DNA of 64,000 nucleotides from CAYSDH01 sp964429805 (GCA_964429805.1 CAYSDH010000001.1:85254-149253); one strand, 5' to 3'; shown: positions 16,910 through 27,871, counted from the stretch's first letter. Made by a program: numbers and translations. Notes: generated by a model from the sequence alone, not told the origin.

Positions 16910-19543
16910 TCAGAAGTCATCATCGTCTTCATCTAGCGGCTCATCTTCTTCCTCGGCACCATCACTGAGCACTGAGAATATGCCTTTTCGTTTTTTCTTT
17001 TTGGCCTTCTTCGCATCATCTGCCTTCAACTCTTCATCATCATCAAACTCGACAACTGTAATTACGGCCTTGCCTTTCTTCTTTTCGTTATCCGTTCTGT
17101 TCTTTCCCAGCGGATCTTTGAAGAATTCTTTGATGTCTGATTTGGCCTCAGCAATGGCTTCTTGGCGAGACTCCTTCGCTGCACCTTTGTCCATGTCAAC
17201 CTCAGGATCATCAACTGGGCCATGCATGCGCAGATAGAGACGGTGACCAAGACCATCGTCTTCCACATAAAACTCTGGATTGCTCTTGTTGACCAGTATC
17301 TCTCTCAACCTGAAGTTAAACTTGTAGTCTATCTGATTATTGAAATCATGGGTGCCAGAAATATTCAAATCCATCGCGTTATTGGCGATTAACATTTCGG
17401 GAATCTCAATCTTGCCTTTATCAATTCGAATGCGGTTTTTTAGTTCAGCAAACTTCAGGTGTCGTACTTCATTCTCAAGTTCATCAACCCGCACAAATGG
17501 CTTGAGCAGATTTCGACTTTTCACGGCCTCCATAATCTCAATCATGGACGCGTGCTCTATCAACTCACCATTACTGATAGACAAGTCAGCCACGGTGTTG
17601 ATACTGTTCATGTCCACTTCCAGAGCCTCATTAAACAGGCAGCTGTAGTACACATCTGCATCTGCCTTGCCTTTGAGGTGACTGTCTTTGAGGTAATCTT
17701 GACCAAAGTTGTTGAACTCTCTAAAGGCTTGAGACACATTAATACTTCTCAAGTCAGCCTTGCACGTAGCTAAGAACATTCCTTCTTTTTTTTCAGCCAC
17801 GGTTAGCTCCCCTGTCACTTCTCCTGACGATGACTTGAAGGAGATGGGTGTAGCATTAAACACTCCGCGCTGTAGACGGCACTCTCCCTTCACTTCTTCA
17901 GCAATAAAGTCTTGATAGTTGAGTCTATCTATATCTAATTTAAGATCGAAGCCAATGTTGTCGCTCAGCGCAAAACGCAAGTCGCCATCACTATTTTCTC
18001 CGCTAGCAAACCAATCATCTAAGATTACTTCAGGCGAGCTAAAGTCCGCGTTGATTTTGAGCTTTTCATTGTCTGACAACAGGTATGGAAGAAAATTAGA
18101 TACCGTTCCGTCTAGTTTAAATTCCGACCCATTTAGTTTTCCGCGCATGTTAGGTACGCGAATGTCTTTGTCATTGAGCTCTATCTCACCGTTTAGCTTG
18201 TGCAGGTTTTGTCGGCCATTGGCAAATGTCAAGCTGACATCTTCAAGTGCGCACTGTCCACTCATATTGAGTTTTTCGAGCTTGTACATGTCTTTCTCAT
18301 CAAGTGGGAAAGGGCCTTTGATTTCTGCTCTGAGTGAAAACTGTCCTTCTCCACTAACTAGCGAGTCGAGGTGAAAAAAGTCGACTACTTCACCCGTGTG
18401 CCCGCCAAAGTTGACCTTGGCATTGACCCATGGTGACTCAAAGTTCTCTATGGCGCCTGTGATATTAAAATCATTGGCTCCGAGTTGGGCACTAAATTGC
18501 TCGAAATCTAATCTTTCGCTGCCATTTTTCAGGGTGACGAAGCGTCCCTTTGCGGCTATTTTACTGAGCACCACTCCTGACCTGAGCTCCTTAATTCTCG
18601 CTTGGCCTGCAGAAAAGTCAACGCTGATAAGTGGTGTTTTTCCTCCACCCATTTCACCATTGATGCGAAGGTCAAACTTGACACGTCCGTCACTGCGGTA
18701 ATCGGCCATGGAGGCTTTGTCTTCTTCAGGCATGAGGTTCATGACATCAGTCAGATCTGTTTCGCCTCCAGCAGACAGGTCAACTGCCCACTGATTGTTT
18801 TCTTCAGTAATATTTCCCGAGACTGGAAGTTCATTCCCTTCAATGTCAATATTCAGTTTCTCTAGGCTAATGGTCTTCCCATCATTTGACACGATGAGGG
18901 GCCCGTGCAGGCCAATTTGTTTATTGTCTATGTAGTTTTTTTCGGCTACAAACAGGGAGTTTATTTTTTGCTCTGAGAGGATTTTAAACTGCATCTCTTC
19001 TGCATTTTTCTCTATGGCCAGCCCCATTTCTTTCACTTGGGCATCAAGTAAAAAGTCTGAGTGCTCGTCTACATAGGTAACGTCCATAGCCATCAGACTA
19101 AACTCATCCACTTTAAACTCTATCTGTTGATCTTTCTCTTCTGACTCTTTCCAGAAAATATAATTGGCCTCGCCATTCTTATCAAGTCTCAGTTGCAGAC
19201 TGCCGTCTTCTATTCTCGCTTTTTGGATCACATACTCCTTGGATATGAGCTGCATGACATTAAACTCGAGAAAGATGTTTTCCGCGCTCAGGAGGGTGTC
19301 TCCGGGCGAGAGCTTGTCTTCTATCCAAGGCTTAGAAAATTTGAAAGAGGCATTGGGAAACCTGTCGATGAGCGAGAAGCTGACGTTCTCTACTGAGACG
19401 TTACTTTCTATTTGCTCATTGATAGAGGCTTTTATCTGGCTGACTATTTCATCTTCATAGACATAGGCTATGCCGACCAACCCCAGAAGGAGTATGATGG
19501 TCAAGATGGCTAAGCTGCCGGCTATTTTAATGATTCTCTTCAC
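16910..19543 (-). CDS. AsmA-family protein
   Basis: An 877-residue protein with one N-terminal membrane anchor (residues 8-30) and a long beta-rich body typical of AsmA/TamB-like bridge proteins of the envelope. AsmA-like signs are the N-terminal SLIDRFPNASFKF region and the C-terminal segment NAMDLNISGTHDFNNQIDYKFNF, which matches the conserved AsmA C-terminal region. Members are thought to help phospholipid traffic or outer-membrane assembly between the two membranes. An odd feature is the tail of about 75 residues after the domain: a lysine-rich block (KKAKKKKRKG) followed by a run of Glu and Asp ending DEDDDDF. The histidine kinase gene follows 58 bases downstream. Confidence 0.85.
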   Translation of the reverse strand: MKRIIKIAGSLAILTIILLLGLVGIAYVYEDEIVSQIKASINEQIESNVSVENVSFSLIDRFPNASFKFSKPWIEDKLSPGDTLLSAENIFLEFNVMQLISKEYVIQKARIEDGSLQLRLDKNGEANYIFWKESEEKDQQIEFKVDEFSLMAMDVTYVDEHSDFLLDAQVKEMGLAIEKNAEEMQFKILSEQKINSLFVAEKNYIDNKQIGLHGPLIVSNDGKTISLEKLNIDIEGNELPVSGNITEENNQWAVDLSAGGETDLTDVMNLMPEEDKASMADYRSDGRVKFDLRINGEMGGGKTPLISVDFSAGQARIKELRSGVVLSKIAAKGRFVTLKNGSERLDFEQFSAQLGANDFNITGAIENFESPWVNAKVNFGGHTGEVVDFFHLDSLVSGEGQFSLRAEIKGPFPLDEKDMYKLEKLNMSGQCALEDVSLTFANGRQNLHKLNGEIELNDKDIRVPNMRGKLNGSEFKLDGTVSNFLPYLLSDNEKLKINADFSSPEVILDDWFASGENSDGDLRFALSDNIGFDLKLDIDRLNYQDFIAEEVKGECRLQRGVFNATPISFKSSSGEVTGELTVAEKKEGMFLATCKADLRSINVSQAFREFNNFGQDYLKDSHLKGKADADVYYSCLFNEALEVDMNSINTVADLSISNGELIEHASMIEIMEAVKSRNLLKPFVRVDELENEVRHLKFAELKNRIRIDKGKIEIPEMLIANNAMDLNISGTHDFNNQIDYKFNFRLREILVNKSNPEFYVEDDGLGHRLYLRMHGPVDDPEVDMDKGAAKESRQEAIAEAKSDIKEFFKDPLGKNRTDNEKKKGKAVITVVEFDDDEELKADDAKKAKKKKRKGIFSVLSDGAEEEDEPLDEDDDDF

Positions 19544-19657
19544 TCAGTAGTCTTTCAAACAAGAAAAGTACCAAGGTCATTTGTGTGGTCAGTAACAAGC
19601 TGGTGTAATCATCACCAAAGCCTTGTTAGTACAGAACGAAGAGTATGTGAGAAAATT

Positions 19658-20551
19658 TTACTTGAGCTTGCCCAGTTTGAGGCCGAGCATCAACTCATGT
19701 GAGCCTCCGCTATATCCTTGCAAATCTGACAAGGTGAGGTCGTAACTGTAGCCAAACAGTATCCTGTCCTCCCAGGTATAGCCCATCATGGCGACCATAG
19801 CGTCATCAAGTCTATAACTCGCTCCGAGCCAGAATTTTTCTTGATAGTGACCGCGCAGCGTCATGTCAAATCGCGTTGGTGTAGGTACCACGGTTTTAAT
19901 CAATAGGCTTGGCTCTAGCATTATCTCATCAGTGACGTCATACTTGTAGCCTGCGTAGAAAAAATAGTGGCTTTCGATTCTACTAAAGGTCTCAATACCA
20001 TCATGCAATTGCAGGTTATTCTGCACAATTTGCGGAATAGAGAAGCCTAAATAGAATTTGTCTGTGTAGGCATAAATACCTGCTTTGGCGTCAAAGACTG
20101 TGGTTCGACCAAGGGTGTTGATCAGTGCCGGGTCATTGCTGTCGGTGAGTGATATTTTGTCTCCGTCAATGGTATACTCCAAGATTCCGCCTGAGAGTGC
20201 CGCACCGATTTTCATGTCATCAGTGACCTGAAAATGGTAGGCGTATGAGGCCTGTATTCCAATTCTTCTGGTGGGGCCCACAATGTCGGTGAAGATGTAT
20301 GCTCCAACTCCCATGGTGCCATCAGCCAGCGGATTAGTGAGGCTAAGCGTATATGTTCTCGGTGCATCTTTGATGCCCGTCCACTGATATCTGTTCGTAG
20401 ACTTTATCTCTAGCGCATCATGAGAACCGGCCACAGCTGGGTTGATGGCATACTGGTTCATCACGTACTGGGAGAATTGCGGAAGTTGCTGAGCAAAGGC
20501 GCTCAGAGACAACAAACAAGCCACCCATATGACTGTTATTCTCTTCATCAT
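19658..20551 (-). CDS. Type IX secretion PorP/SprF family protein (second copy)
   Basis: A 297-residue outer-membrane beta-barrel protein of the PorP/SprF family. The signal peptide is at residues 1-20 (LSAFAQQ). It then has the family opening LPQFSQYVMNQYAINPAVAGSHDALE, followed by barrel strands and the closing GGSHELMLGLKL motif. PorP/SprF proteins partner with T9SS type B cargo in flavobacteria. SprF, for example, is needed to put SprB on the surface. Its ATG overlaps the stop of the giant SprB-like gene (ATGA, 20548-20551), so translation is probably coupled. Together with its fixed position this makes it the likely partner of that cargo. Confidence 0.95.
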   Translation of the reverse strand: MMKRITVIWVACLLSLSAFAQQLPQFSQYVMNQYAINPAVAGSHDALEIKSTNRYQWTGIKDAPRTYTLSLTNPLADGTMGVGAYIFTDIVGPTRRIGIQASYAYHFQVTDDMKIGAALSGGILEYTIDGDKISLTDSNDPALINTLGRTTVFDAKAGIYAYTDKFYLGFSIPQIVQNNLQLHDGIETFSRIESHYFFYAGYKYDVTDEIMLEPSLLIKTVVPTPTRFDMTLRGHYQEKFWLGASYRLDDAMVAMMGYTWEDRILFGYSYDLTLSDLQGYSGGSHELMLGLKLGKLK

Positions 20552-23500
20552 CTAAATATTGTTAAAGGTCCTGTAATAGGATCTGGAAAGAGTGGGTCAT
20601 TTAATTCGATGGCGTAGTAATACGTACCGACTGGCACGTCTACGTCTTCAAATTTGCCATCCCAAAAGAAGTTTTCTCCACCTGAAGAAAAGACCTTGTC
20701 TCCCCATCTGTTAAATATCTCTACGGTCATGGACGGGAATCTGTTAGAATTACCGAGCACCCAAAAATCATTTGCATCATCGCCATTAGGGCTGAATCCG
20801 TCAGGTACCACAAGGTTTGGTATCATGTTGACTATGATGTCATCTGTGCCTGTACATCCGTTAACATCTGTAACCGTCACTATAAAATTAGTCGTCTGTG
20901 TCACTTGATAATCTGGGTTTGCCAGTGATGGTGACTCCAGAAGACCTGATGGCTGCCAGCTGTAATTGGCTATTCCAGAGAACGTAGGGTCTCCACCTAG
21001 TTCAACTGTTTCTTCAAAAAATGCAGTAATGTCTACACCCGCATCTGGCAGTGGATTTGGATATAGTTCGACTACAATGGTATCTGTGTCTGTGCAGATT
21101 CCATCACTTGCTGTGAGGGCATAAACGTTTGTTCCACTCTGCACTTGTGCCGAGAATACGATGTCTGTAGAGACGGTATCACCGGCTAAGTTGGTCCAGA
21201 TATAGTTGTTGGCCGAGACACTATTAGAGGCGTTGAATGTGACCAATGTGCCTTCGCACACAGGGTCGGCTTGGCCCGCATCAGCATTAAGATCTAAGAC
21301 AGCGCCTATAGAGAAGGCTTCATCCATGGTACAGTCCATCTCATCTGTAACGAGTACGGTGTAGATACCTGGAAAAAGACCCGTGATGTCTTCAGTCATG
21401 GCTGTAAATCCGTTGGGTCCAGTCCATAAGAATGTATAACCTGGGTCACCACCTTGAGCCGAAACGTCCAAGGCACCATCTGGACTACTGCCACATTGCG
21501 CATCAATAGATCCGTCTAAAATCACATCAATGGCCACTGGCTCAGTAATGATAAAGGTCTCGTCTGCTTCACAGTTATTCTCATCCACAATCTGAACCAT
21601 GTATGAGCCTGCGCTGATGTTAGAAATGTCTTCTTGAGATGATGTAAACCCGTTTGGCCCAGACCATGCGAAATTGAAGTCAGCAGTACCACCGCCAACA
21701 TTAATATCTATGCCACCTTCGGCCTCGCCAAAACAAGACTGATTAACCTGGCTGAAACTCGCCACTTCAAGTAATCCTGGCTCGGTAATCACCACGGTGT
21801 CCATTCTTAGACAACCCATGTCATCAGTGGTAGTCATGATGTACTCTCCACCTGCCAATCCGCTAATATTTGGGTCAATAGAAACGAAAGAGTTGGGGCC
21901 TGACCATGAGTATTGATAGTCAGGAGTACCTCCACTAACATCGGTATCAATAAAACCGTCTGCATCTCCAAAGCAAGAGATGGCGTTGAAGTCTAGTGCG
22001 TTGTCAAGCACTTGTTCTCCAGTTAATGTATACGACTCTGATGCCTCGCAGTCATTGACATCAGTCACAGTGATGGTGTAAGTACCTGAGACAAGTGACA
22101 CGACTGACTGCTGCACAGAATTGAAGCCATTAGGCCCTGTCCATGCGTATGTAAATCCACTGGCACCGCCTGCGGCATTGACTGAAATGGTTCCGTTATC
22201 TATACCAAAACAAAGCGGCTCTTGTATAGTTTCGAGAATGCTAATTTCTTCTGGACCATCTACATCAACATCAAAAGTGGCTGTACATGAGTTGGCGTCT
22301 GTCACCAGCACAGAGTACGTGCCTATGCTTAAGTCGCTAGGGTCCTCTTCATCAGAGTTAAAATTATCTGGGCCAGTCCATGCAAACTCGTAGTCTATGG
22401 TTCCTCCAGTGACATCTAAGAATATCTGACCGTCTTCAGAGTCAAAGCATGACAGGTCTTGTGAAGTACCCGTGGCCACGATTAAGGTATCAGGCTCAGG
22501 AACTTCATACATGTCACCAAACACACAGTCAGTGGCATCAACTACCGAGACTGAATAGAACCCTGGAGTGAGGTCTGAAATGTTTTCCATCGCAGACATG
22601 TATCCATTAGGGCCTGTCCATGACACCGTATATGGCGGATTAGGTGAGCCCGTAATAATTAGCTCAATGGCCCCGTCTTCATCACCAAAGCATGATACCC
22701 CAGTGATATTTGCGCTTAACACTACTTCCTCATTAAAGATTTCGATGTCTAGTTCTACGGCACAGTTATTTTCATCAGTCACCCTCAAAGTGTACATGTC
22801 TGGCGCCAAATCTGTGATTAGTGGACTAGAACTAAAGGTCACGTTTGCACTATTGGTCCACGAGTAATTGTAGGGAGAAGCACCGTTAGAGGCTTGCACC
22901 TCAATGAGTCCGTCTGACTGATTACAGGTGGCATTGACTTGTTGCAGAATGGTAACAATAATCGGTTCTGGCTCTAGAATTTCATAAATGAACGTCTCGC
23001 TACATCCACTAAAGTCAGTAACGGTCAGTGAATAAATGCCTCCTTCGAGTCCGCTGATATCTTCAAATTCTGATTCGAAGTTATCCGGGCCAGCCCATTC
23101 GATATCAAATGTGCCAACACCTCCAGTCAAATCGATGTCAATGGCTCCCATGGACTCTCCCGCACAAGAATTATGCGTGATTGTTTCATCTGCTGTGATT
23201 TGATCAGGCTCAACAATTTCATATTGTGCACTACCGCTACAGCCATTGGCATCGCTAAACTCTAAAGTATACGTGCCTGGAGTTAAGCCTGTAATACTCT
23301 GCAAGGCAGAGGTAAAACCATTTGGCCCCGACCAGAAATGATCAAAAGGCGCTTGGCCATTCGTATGTGAAATTGCGATACTTCCATTGTCATCTCCGAA
23401 ACAGGTTATCTGAAAAAGAAGCGCGCTGACATCGAGCACCAAACCTTGGTTAACTGTAAAGGAGGCTGAGAACACGCAGTCAGTGGCATCGGTCACGGTT

Positions 23501-26500
23501 ACGGCATAATTACCCGCAATCAGATTATCAATATTTTCCTGGTTTGAAACAAAACCAGAAGGCCCCATCCATGAGACTTCATAAGGCAGCACGGCATCAA
23601 CAATGTCTATGCTGATACTTCCATCACTTGCGCCTGCACAGCTTTCGTCAATGGCCGTTCCTGTGACAGCTCCTGAGGTGCCCGACACAGAGAAGGGTAG
23701 ACTCGTGCTGCACATATTGTCGTCAGTGACCGTCAGCAAATAAGAACCAGCAGCGAGGTCCGTGGCTGATGACAAGCTTGACACTACGGTGTTATCAGCT
23801 AAGAAGACATATTCATAAGTGTAGTCTCCAGCTACGACTCCACCAGTGACAGTGGCTGAGGCTTGTCCATTACTCACATCACAACTTGATGGTGATACGC
23901 TCAAGTCAATCTCAATGGCAGTTGGTCCGCCTACTTCAAAGGAAATGGACTGCGCACAGAGCATACCAGAACTCACAGTGAGGTCATAGGTTCCCGTTTC
24001 CAGAGACGTGATGTCCTCTTGAGCGGAAGTAAATCCGTTAGGCCCTGTCCATGAATACACCAGCGATGGTACGCTAGGCGTGACTGTGACATCAATGGCC
24101 GCATCATTCACATTCGCGCAGGAAGCGTCTGTCACTGCGCCTGATACTTCAAAGTCACTTCCTTGAGGCACTTCAAACATGAATTCTGCCGAGCACATGT
24201 TTGCATCACTCACAGACAGGTTATATGTTCCGGATTCGAGAGCGGTAATGTCTTCGCTCGCAGACATAAACGAGTTAGGGCCTGTCCATGTGTATGTGAA
24301 TGGGTCACTTCCACCAATGACAGTCACGTCTATGGCTCCGTCACTCGCTCCATCACATGACTCTTCGATAATGTTTTCGTTGAGCTCAAGTGTGCCCGGT
24401 GAGAGCACTTCATAAGACTCAGAAACAGTACAACCGAGCTCATCAACCACCTGCACATTATATACTCCAGCCTCTAGATTGACTATGTCATATTCTTCAC
24501 TAATAAATCCATTTGGACCATTCCACGTTGCGCTTACTGCTCCTGTTAAACCTAACGTGGTGATGTCAATTTCTCCATCGTTGTCACCAGAACATGACTC
24601 ATCAGTGACAAATGCTATGACGGAACCCGTGTCGCTATTGACGCTAAAGAACACCCCTTGTTCGCAACCATTATCATCGCTAACAGTAATCAAATAGGTG
24701 CCAGCAACCAAGTCAGTGGTCGTGCTTGTATTGCTAACAACTAGATTATTCTGATCAATTAGTTCATACATATAGTCAGCAGCGATTGTACCTCCTGTGG
24801 CAGACACCTCAACTGTACCATTTGCACTTCCGCAATTTGGTTGAGTGACGGTGACGGTCACTATAATTTCTTCTGGCTCAATAATCTCATAAGAGGTTTC
24901 TGAAACACACATGTTTTCATCAGTGACAGTCAAGGTGTATGTACCAGCCTCTAGATTCATGATGTCTTCATTCATAGATGTAAAGCCGAGTGGACCTACC
25001 CAGGAATAGCTGTAATCACCAGTTCCTCCAGAAGGAGTCACATCAATGCTTCCAGTGGTCGTATTAAAACAGCCAATCTGTTCTACGACTGCCAGGACCT
25101 CTATTGAGTCAGGCTGGTTGAGCGTGAAATCTACTTCAACCTCGCAGGCCAAAGAATCAGTAACCAAGAGTTCATACTCTCCTGCCTGAAGGCCAGAAAT
25201 ATTTTGCTCAATACTGAAAAATCCTTCTGGTCCAGACCATGCATAAAAATACGATGGCGAGCCGCCAGAAACATCAATGCTTATTGCTCCACTCATGTCA
25301 CCGTTACAGAGCAAGTCTGTGAGTTCTTCAACTATGATGAGCGGTTCGTTTTCTGTGAGCACAAAAGAGTCAGTGACCACACAGCCATTGTCATCACTCA
25401 CTGTGACAACATACATTCCAGCGACAAGTCCACTAATACTTTGAGCGTTGCTCATAAACCCATTTGGCCCTGTCCAAGAGACATTGTATTCTGGCACTCC
25501 GTCAGTGATGAGTAAGTCAATCTCTCCCGTGGCCGCACCAAAGCAATCGATGTTGGTCAAGATTGCCGTCAGTTGAATCTCATCAGGTTGCTCTACCATA
25601 GCCTCAACGGTGACAGAACACATGTTGTCATCAGTAACTACGGCCATGTATGTTCCAGCCTCTAATCCTGTTATTTCTTCTTGATCTGATATAAATCCAT
25701 TGGGGCCAGTCCATGAAATACTGTAATCAGGGCTGCCACCAGTAATATCTAGAATGATGCTCCCTGTGTTGTCCTCAAAACATACGAGGTCTTCTATTGT
25801 GGCATCTGCCATTAAACTATCTGGCTCTGTGACTTCTACACTGCTTTCAAATACACAGTCATTATCATCAGAAATGGTGAGCATGTATGTGCCCGTGCCT
25901 ATGGCCGAAATATTCTGATTCGTTGACTCAAAAGAATTCGGGCCGGTCCATAAAAAATCATAATCCGGTGTTCCACCAGTCACGCTAATCGTGATTGAGC
26001 CTGTCTCGTCACCCGCACAGAGAGGGCTGATTACATCTTGGGTGTCAATAGATATTGGCGTTGGCTCAGCTACTGTGTAAGTCAGCATGGTATCACAACC
26101 CACCATGTCAGTAATAATGACAGAATATTCTCCTTCATCTAATCCATCAATGTCTTCCGCATTGCTTGTGAAACCATCGGGTCCAGACCATTGATATGCG
26201 TAATCCATGACGCCTCCAGACACAGTTAGGAAAATCTCACCTGTCAACTCACTCGCACACTTGACGTCTACAATGGAATCTGAAATGGCCAACTGCATTG
26301 GCTCTGTGAGGGTTTCACTGAGCGCCTCAGTACAACCCGAGTCATCTGTTACAGTGACCGAATATGTGCCAATGATTAACTCTGAAATATCCTCTTGGTC
26401 TGAGACAAATCCATCTGGGCCTGTCCAAGCAAATGTGTAATCAGGTTGCCCTCCTGACACGGAGAGATCTATACTACCATCTGACCCTCCGAAACACGTG

Positions 26501-27855
26501 ATGTTAGTCGGCTCAGCATCAAGAATAATTTCTTCTGGCTCAACAATTTCATAAGACACCTCTTCTGAACACACATCATTGTACGTCACAGTGAGGGTAT
26601 ACTCTCCAGGACCGAGGTCTGAGATGTCTTCTTGGTCAGCGGTGAATCCACCTGGCCCCTCCCATTCAAAAGTACATGCTGAGCAGTCCAAATCGAAAGA
26701 CACAGAAATCGCTCCGTCATCAAGACCAAAGCAAGAGATGTGGGTAGTGTCAGCAGTTATCTCCAGCTGCTCAGACTCGAGTATCTCAAAGTCAAATTCT
26801 GAGACACAGAGCAAATCATCTGTAATAGTTAGTTGATATTCTCCAGCAATTAGATCTGAAATATCTTCTTCATCCGCGCTAAACGCATCTGGACCTGTCC
26901 AGTCAAAGTCATAGTCTGGAGCTCCTCCACTTACATCTAAACTGATGGCTCCTGTCGATTCACCAAAGCACTCTACATGAGTGAGTGACTCGATGACGGC
27001 AATGGGCTCAGGAGCTTCAATCATGTAAGAAGCCGAAGTAGCACAATCATTATCATCTGTGACGGTGAGCATATAGCTGCCCGCTATGAGGCCGTCAATA
27101 TTTTGATCATCTGAAATAAATCCTTCTGGGCCTGTCCATGAAAATTCGAAATCTGGGGTGCCACCAGAAACAACTATGTCAATGGAGGCATCGTCATCTC
27201 CGAAACAAGCAAGCCCCACAATAGTCTCTTCAATGGTGATGGGCAAAGGCTCATCTGGGAACATAAAGGTCGTGTCAATCGTGCAGCCATTTTCATCAGT
27301 AATGATAAGTTGAAAAGGATTACAGAGCATGACACCATTCTGCACGTCTTCTCCACTATCATAGGCAAACTGGTTACCACCATTACCCCCAATTACAACT
27401 GGGTTGGCTTGACCGTCACACTCGTTGGCACATGAAGGTGCGACCGCCTGCATATTAAATACTGTCAAGGGAGCTGGCTCTACCACTGACACGTCTACCC
27501 CACAAGACACCCCATTACCGTCCGTAACGATACAGGTATATGTTCCGGCAGAGACATTTTCTAGGCACTCATCAAGGTCTGGAAATCCGACCCACATATA
27601 TGAGAACGGCCCATCTCCATCAACAGGTTCTATGACACATGCCTGACCGTCTCCAGCACCATTGCACGAAGGCGGCACAGGGTTAGGTGTGGCTGTAAAC
27701 GTGCAACCAAAATTTCTGTTGATAGTAAGTGCATCTTGATATGGCTCAAGGTCTTGGACCAATGACTGAGCATCAGCAGCGACCACCAGCAGGAGTAAAC
27801 TACAGAGGCCTAAGTACCGTGCCACTATGCGTGGCGTGTGCTTTATTAAGTTCAT
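20548..27855 (-). CDS. Giant SprB-like adhesin with 27 repeats and T9SS type B sorting domain
   Basis: A 2435-residue exported surface protein. A signal peptide is at residues 1-29 (LLLVVAADAQS). I count 27 repeats of about 75-80 residues, most with CFGxxDGxIxxxVSGGxPxYxFxWTGPxGF followed by ISGLxxGTYxLTVTDxNxC. These are SprB-type repeats. Repeats 13 and 17 lack the WTGP part, and 1, 2 and 21 are divergent. Two PKD-like domains follow (NADAGQADPVCEG and PDAGVDITAFFEE). The final 85 residues are a gliding-motility-type T9SS type B sorting domain (VPDGFSPNGDDANDFW, FNRWGDKVF, PVGTYYYAIEL). SprB is the mobile gliding adhesin of Flavobacterium. This protein has the same design but a different size, so an adhesin role is likely and a direct motility role is unproven. 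It sits between two PorP/SprF genes. Confidence 0.95.
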   Translation of the reverse strand: MNLIKHTPRIVARYLGLCSLLLLVVAADAQSLVQDLEPYQDALTINRNFGCTFTATPNPVPPSCNGAGDGQACVIEPVDGDGPFSYMWVGFPDLDECLENVSAGTYTCIVTDGNGVSCGVDVSVVEPAPLTVFNMQAVAPSCANECDGQANPVVIGGNGGNQFAYDSGEDVQNGVMLCNPFQLIITDENGCTIDTTFMFPDEPLPITIEETIVGLACFGDDDASIDIVVSGGTPDFEFSWTGPEGFISDDQNIDGLIAGSYMLTVTDDNDCATSASYMIEAPEPIAVIESLTHVECFGESTGAISLDVSGGAPDYDFDWTGPDAFSADEEDISDLIAGEYQLTITDDLLCVSEFDFEILESEQLEITADTTHISCFGLDDGAISVSFDLDCSACTFEWEGPGGFTADQEDISDLGPGEYTLTVTYNDVCSEEVSYEIVEPEEIILDAEPTNITCFGGSDGSIDLSVSGGQPDYTFAWTGPDGFVSDQEDISELIIGTYSVTVTDDSGCTEALSETLTEPMQLAISDSIVDVKCASELTGEIFLTVSGGVMDYAYQWSGPDGFTSNAEDIDGLDEGEYSVIITDMVGCDTMLTYTVAEPTPISIDTQDVISPLCAGDETGSITISVTGGTPDYDFLWTGPNSFESTNQNISAIGTGTYMLTISDDNDCVFESSVEVTEPDSLMADATIEDLVCFEDNTGSIILDITGGSPDYSISWTGPNGFISDQEEITGLEAGTYMAVVTDDNMCSVTVEAMVEQPDEIQLTAILTNIDCFGAATGEIDLLITDGVPEYNVSWTGPNGFMSNAQSISGLVAGMYVVTVSDDNGCVVTDSFVLTENEPLIIVEELTDLLCNGDMSGAISIDVSGGSPSYFYAWSGPEGFFSIEQNISGLQAGEYELLVTDSLACEVEVDFTLNQPDSIEVLAVVEQIGCFNTTTGSIDVTPSGGTGDYSYSWVGPLGFTSMNEDIMNLEAGTYTLTVTDENMCVSETSYEIIEPEEIIVTVTVTQPNCGSANGTVEVSATGGTIAADYMYELIDQNNLVVSNTSTTTDLVAGTYLITVSDDNGCEQGVFFSVNSDTGSVIAFVTDESCSGDNDGEIDITTLGLTGAVSATWNGPNGFISEEYDIVNLEAGVYNVQVVDELGCTVSESYEVLSPGTLELNENIIEESCDGASDGAIDVTVIGGSDPFTYTWTGPNSFMSASEDITALESGTYNLSVSDANMCSAEFMFEVPQGSDFEVSGAVTDASCANVNDAAIDVTVTPSVPSLVYSWTGPNGFTSAQEDITSLETGTYDLTVSSGMLCAQSISFEVGGPTAIEIDLSVSPSSCDVSNGQASATVTGGVVAGDYTYEYVFLADNTVVSSLSSATDLAAGSYLLTVTDDNMCSTSLPFSVSGTSGAVTGTAIDESCAGASDGSISIDIVDAVLPYEVSWMGPSGFVSNQENIDNLIAGNYAVTVTDATDCVFSASFTVNQGLVLDVSALLFQITCFGDDNGSIAISHTNGQAPFDHFWSGPNGFTSALQSITGLTPGTYTLEFSDANGCSGSAQYEIVEPDQITADETITHNSCAGESMGAIDIDLTGGVGTFDIEWAGPDNFESEFEDISGLEGGIYSLTVTDFSGCSETFIYEILEPEPIIVTILQQVNATCNQSDGLIEVQASNGASPYNYSWTNSANVTFSSSPLITDLAPDMYTLRVTDENNCAVELDIEIFNEEVVLSANITGVSCFGDEDGAIELIITGSPNPPYTVSWTGPNGYMSAMENISDLTPGFYSVSVVDATDCVFGDMYEVPEPDTLIVATGTSQDLSCFDSEDGQIFLDVTGGTIDYEFAWTGPDNFNSDEEDPSDLSIGTYSVLVTDANSCTATFDVDVDGPEEISILETIQEPLCFGIDNGTISVNAAGGASGFTYAWTGPNGFNSVQQSVVSLVSGTYTITVTDVNDCEASESYTLTGEQVLDNALDFNAISCFGDADGFIDTDVSGGTPDYQYSWSGPNSFVSIDPNISGLAGGEYIMTTTDDMGCLRMDTVVITEPGLLEVASFSQVNQSCFGEAEGGIDINVGGGTADFNFAWSGPNGFTSSQEDISNISAGSYMVQIVDENNCEADETFIITEPVAIDVILDGSIDAQCGSSPDGALDVSAQGGDPGYTFLWTGPNGFTAMTEDITGLFPGIYTVLVTDEMDCTMDEAFSIGAVLDLNADAGQADPVCEGTLVTFNASNSVSANNYIWTNLAGDTVSTDIVFSAQVQSGTNVYALTASDGICTDTDTIVVELYPNPLPDAGVDITAFFEETVELGGDPTFSGIANYSWQPSGLLESPSLANPDYQVTQTTNFIVTVTDVNGCTGTDDIIVNMIPNLVVPDGFSPNGDDANDFWVLGNSNRFPSMTVEIFNRWGDKVFSSGGENFFWDGKFEDVDVPVGTYYYAIELNDPLFPDPITGPLTIFR

Positions 27856-27871
27856 TCGACTTAGTTAATGT

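Noticed and set aside
20654..27700. Long plus-strand open frames inside the SprB-like gene
   Set aside because: They are antisense shadows of a repetitive gene. They lack independent starts, domains and conservation, while the minus frame has clear repeats and a sorting domain.
20548..27855. Calling this protein SprB itself
   Set aside because: The repeat type and sorting domain match, but Flavobacterium SprB is far longer and linked to other spr genes. I keep the name SprB-like.
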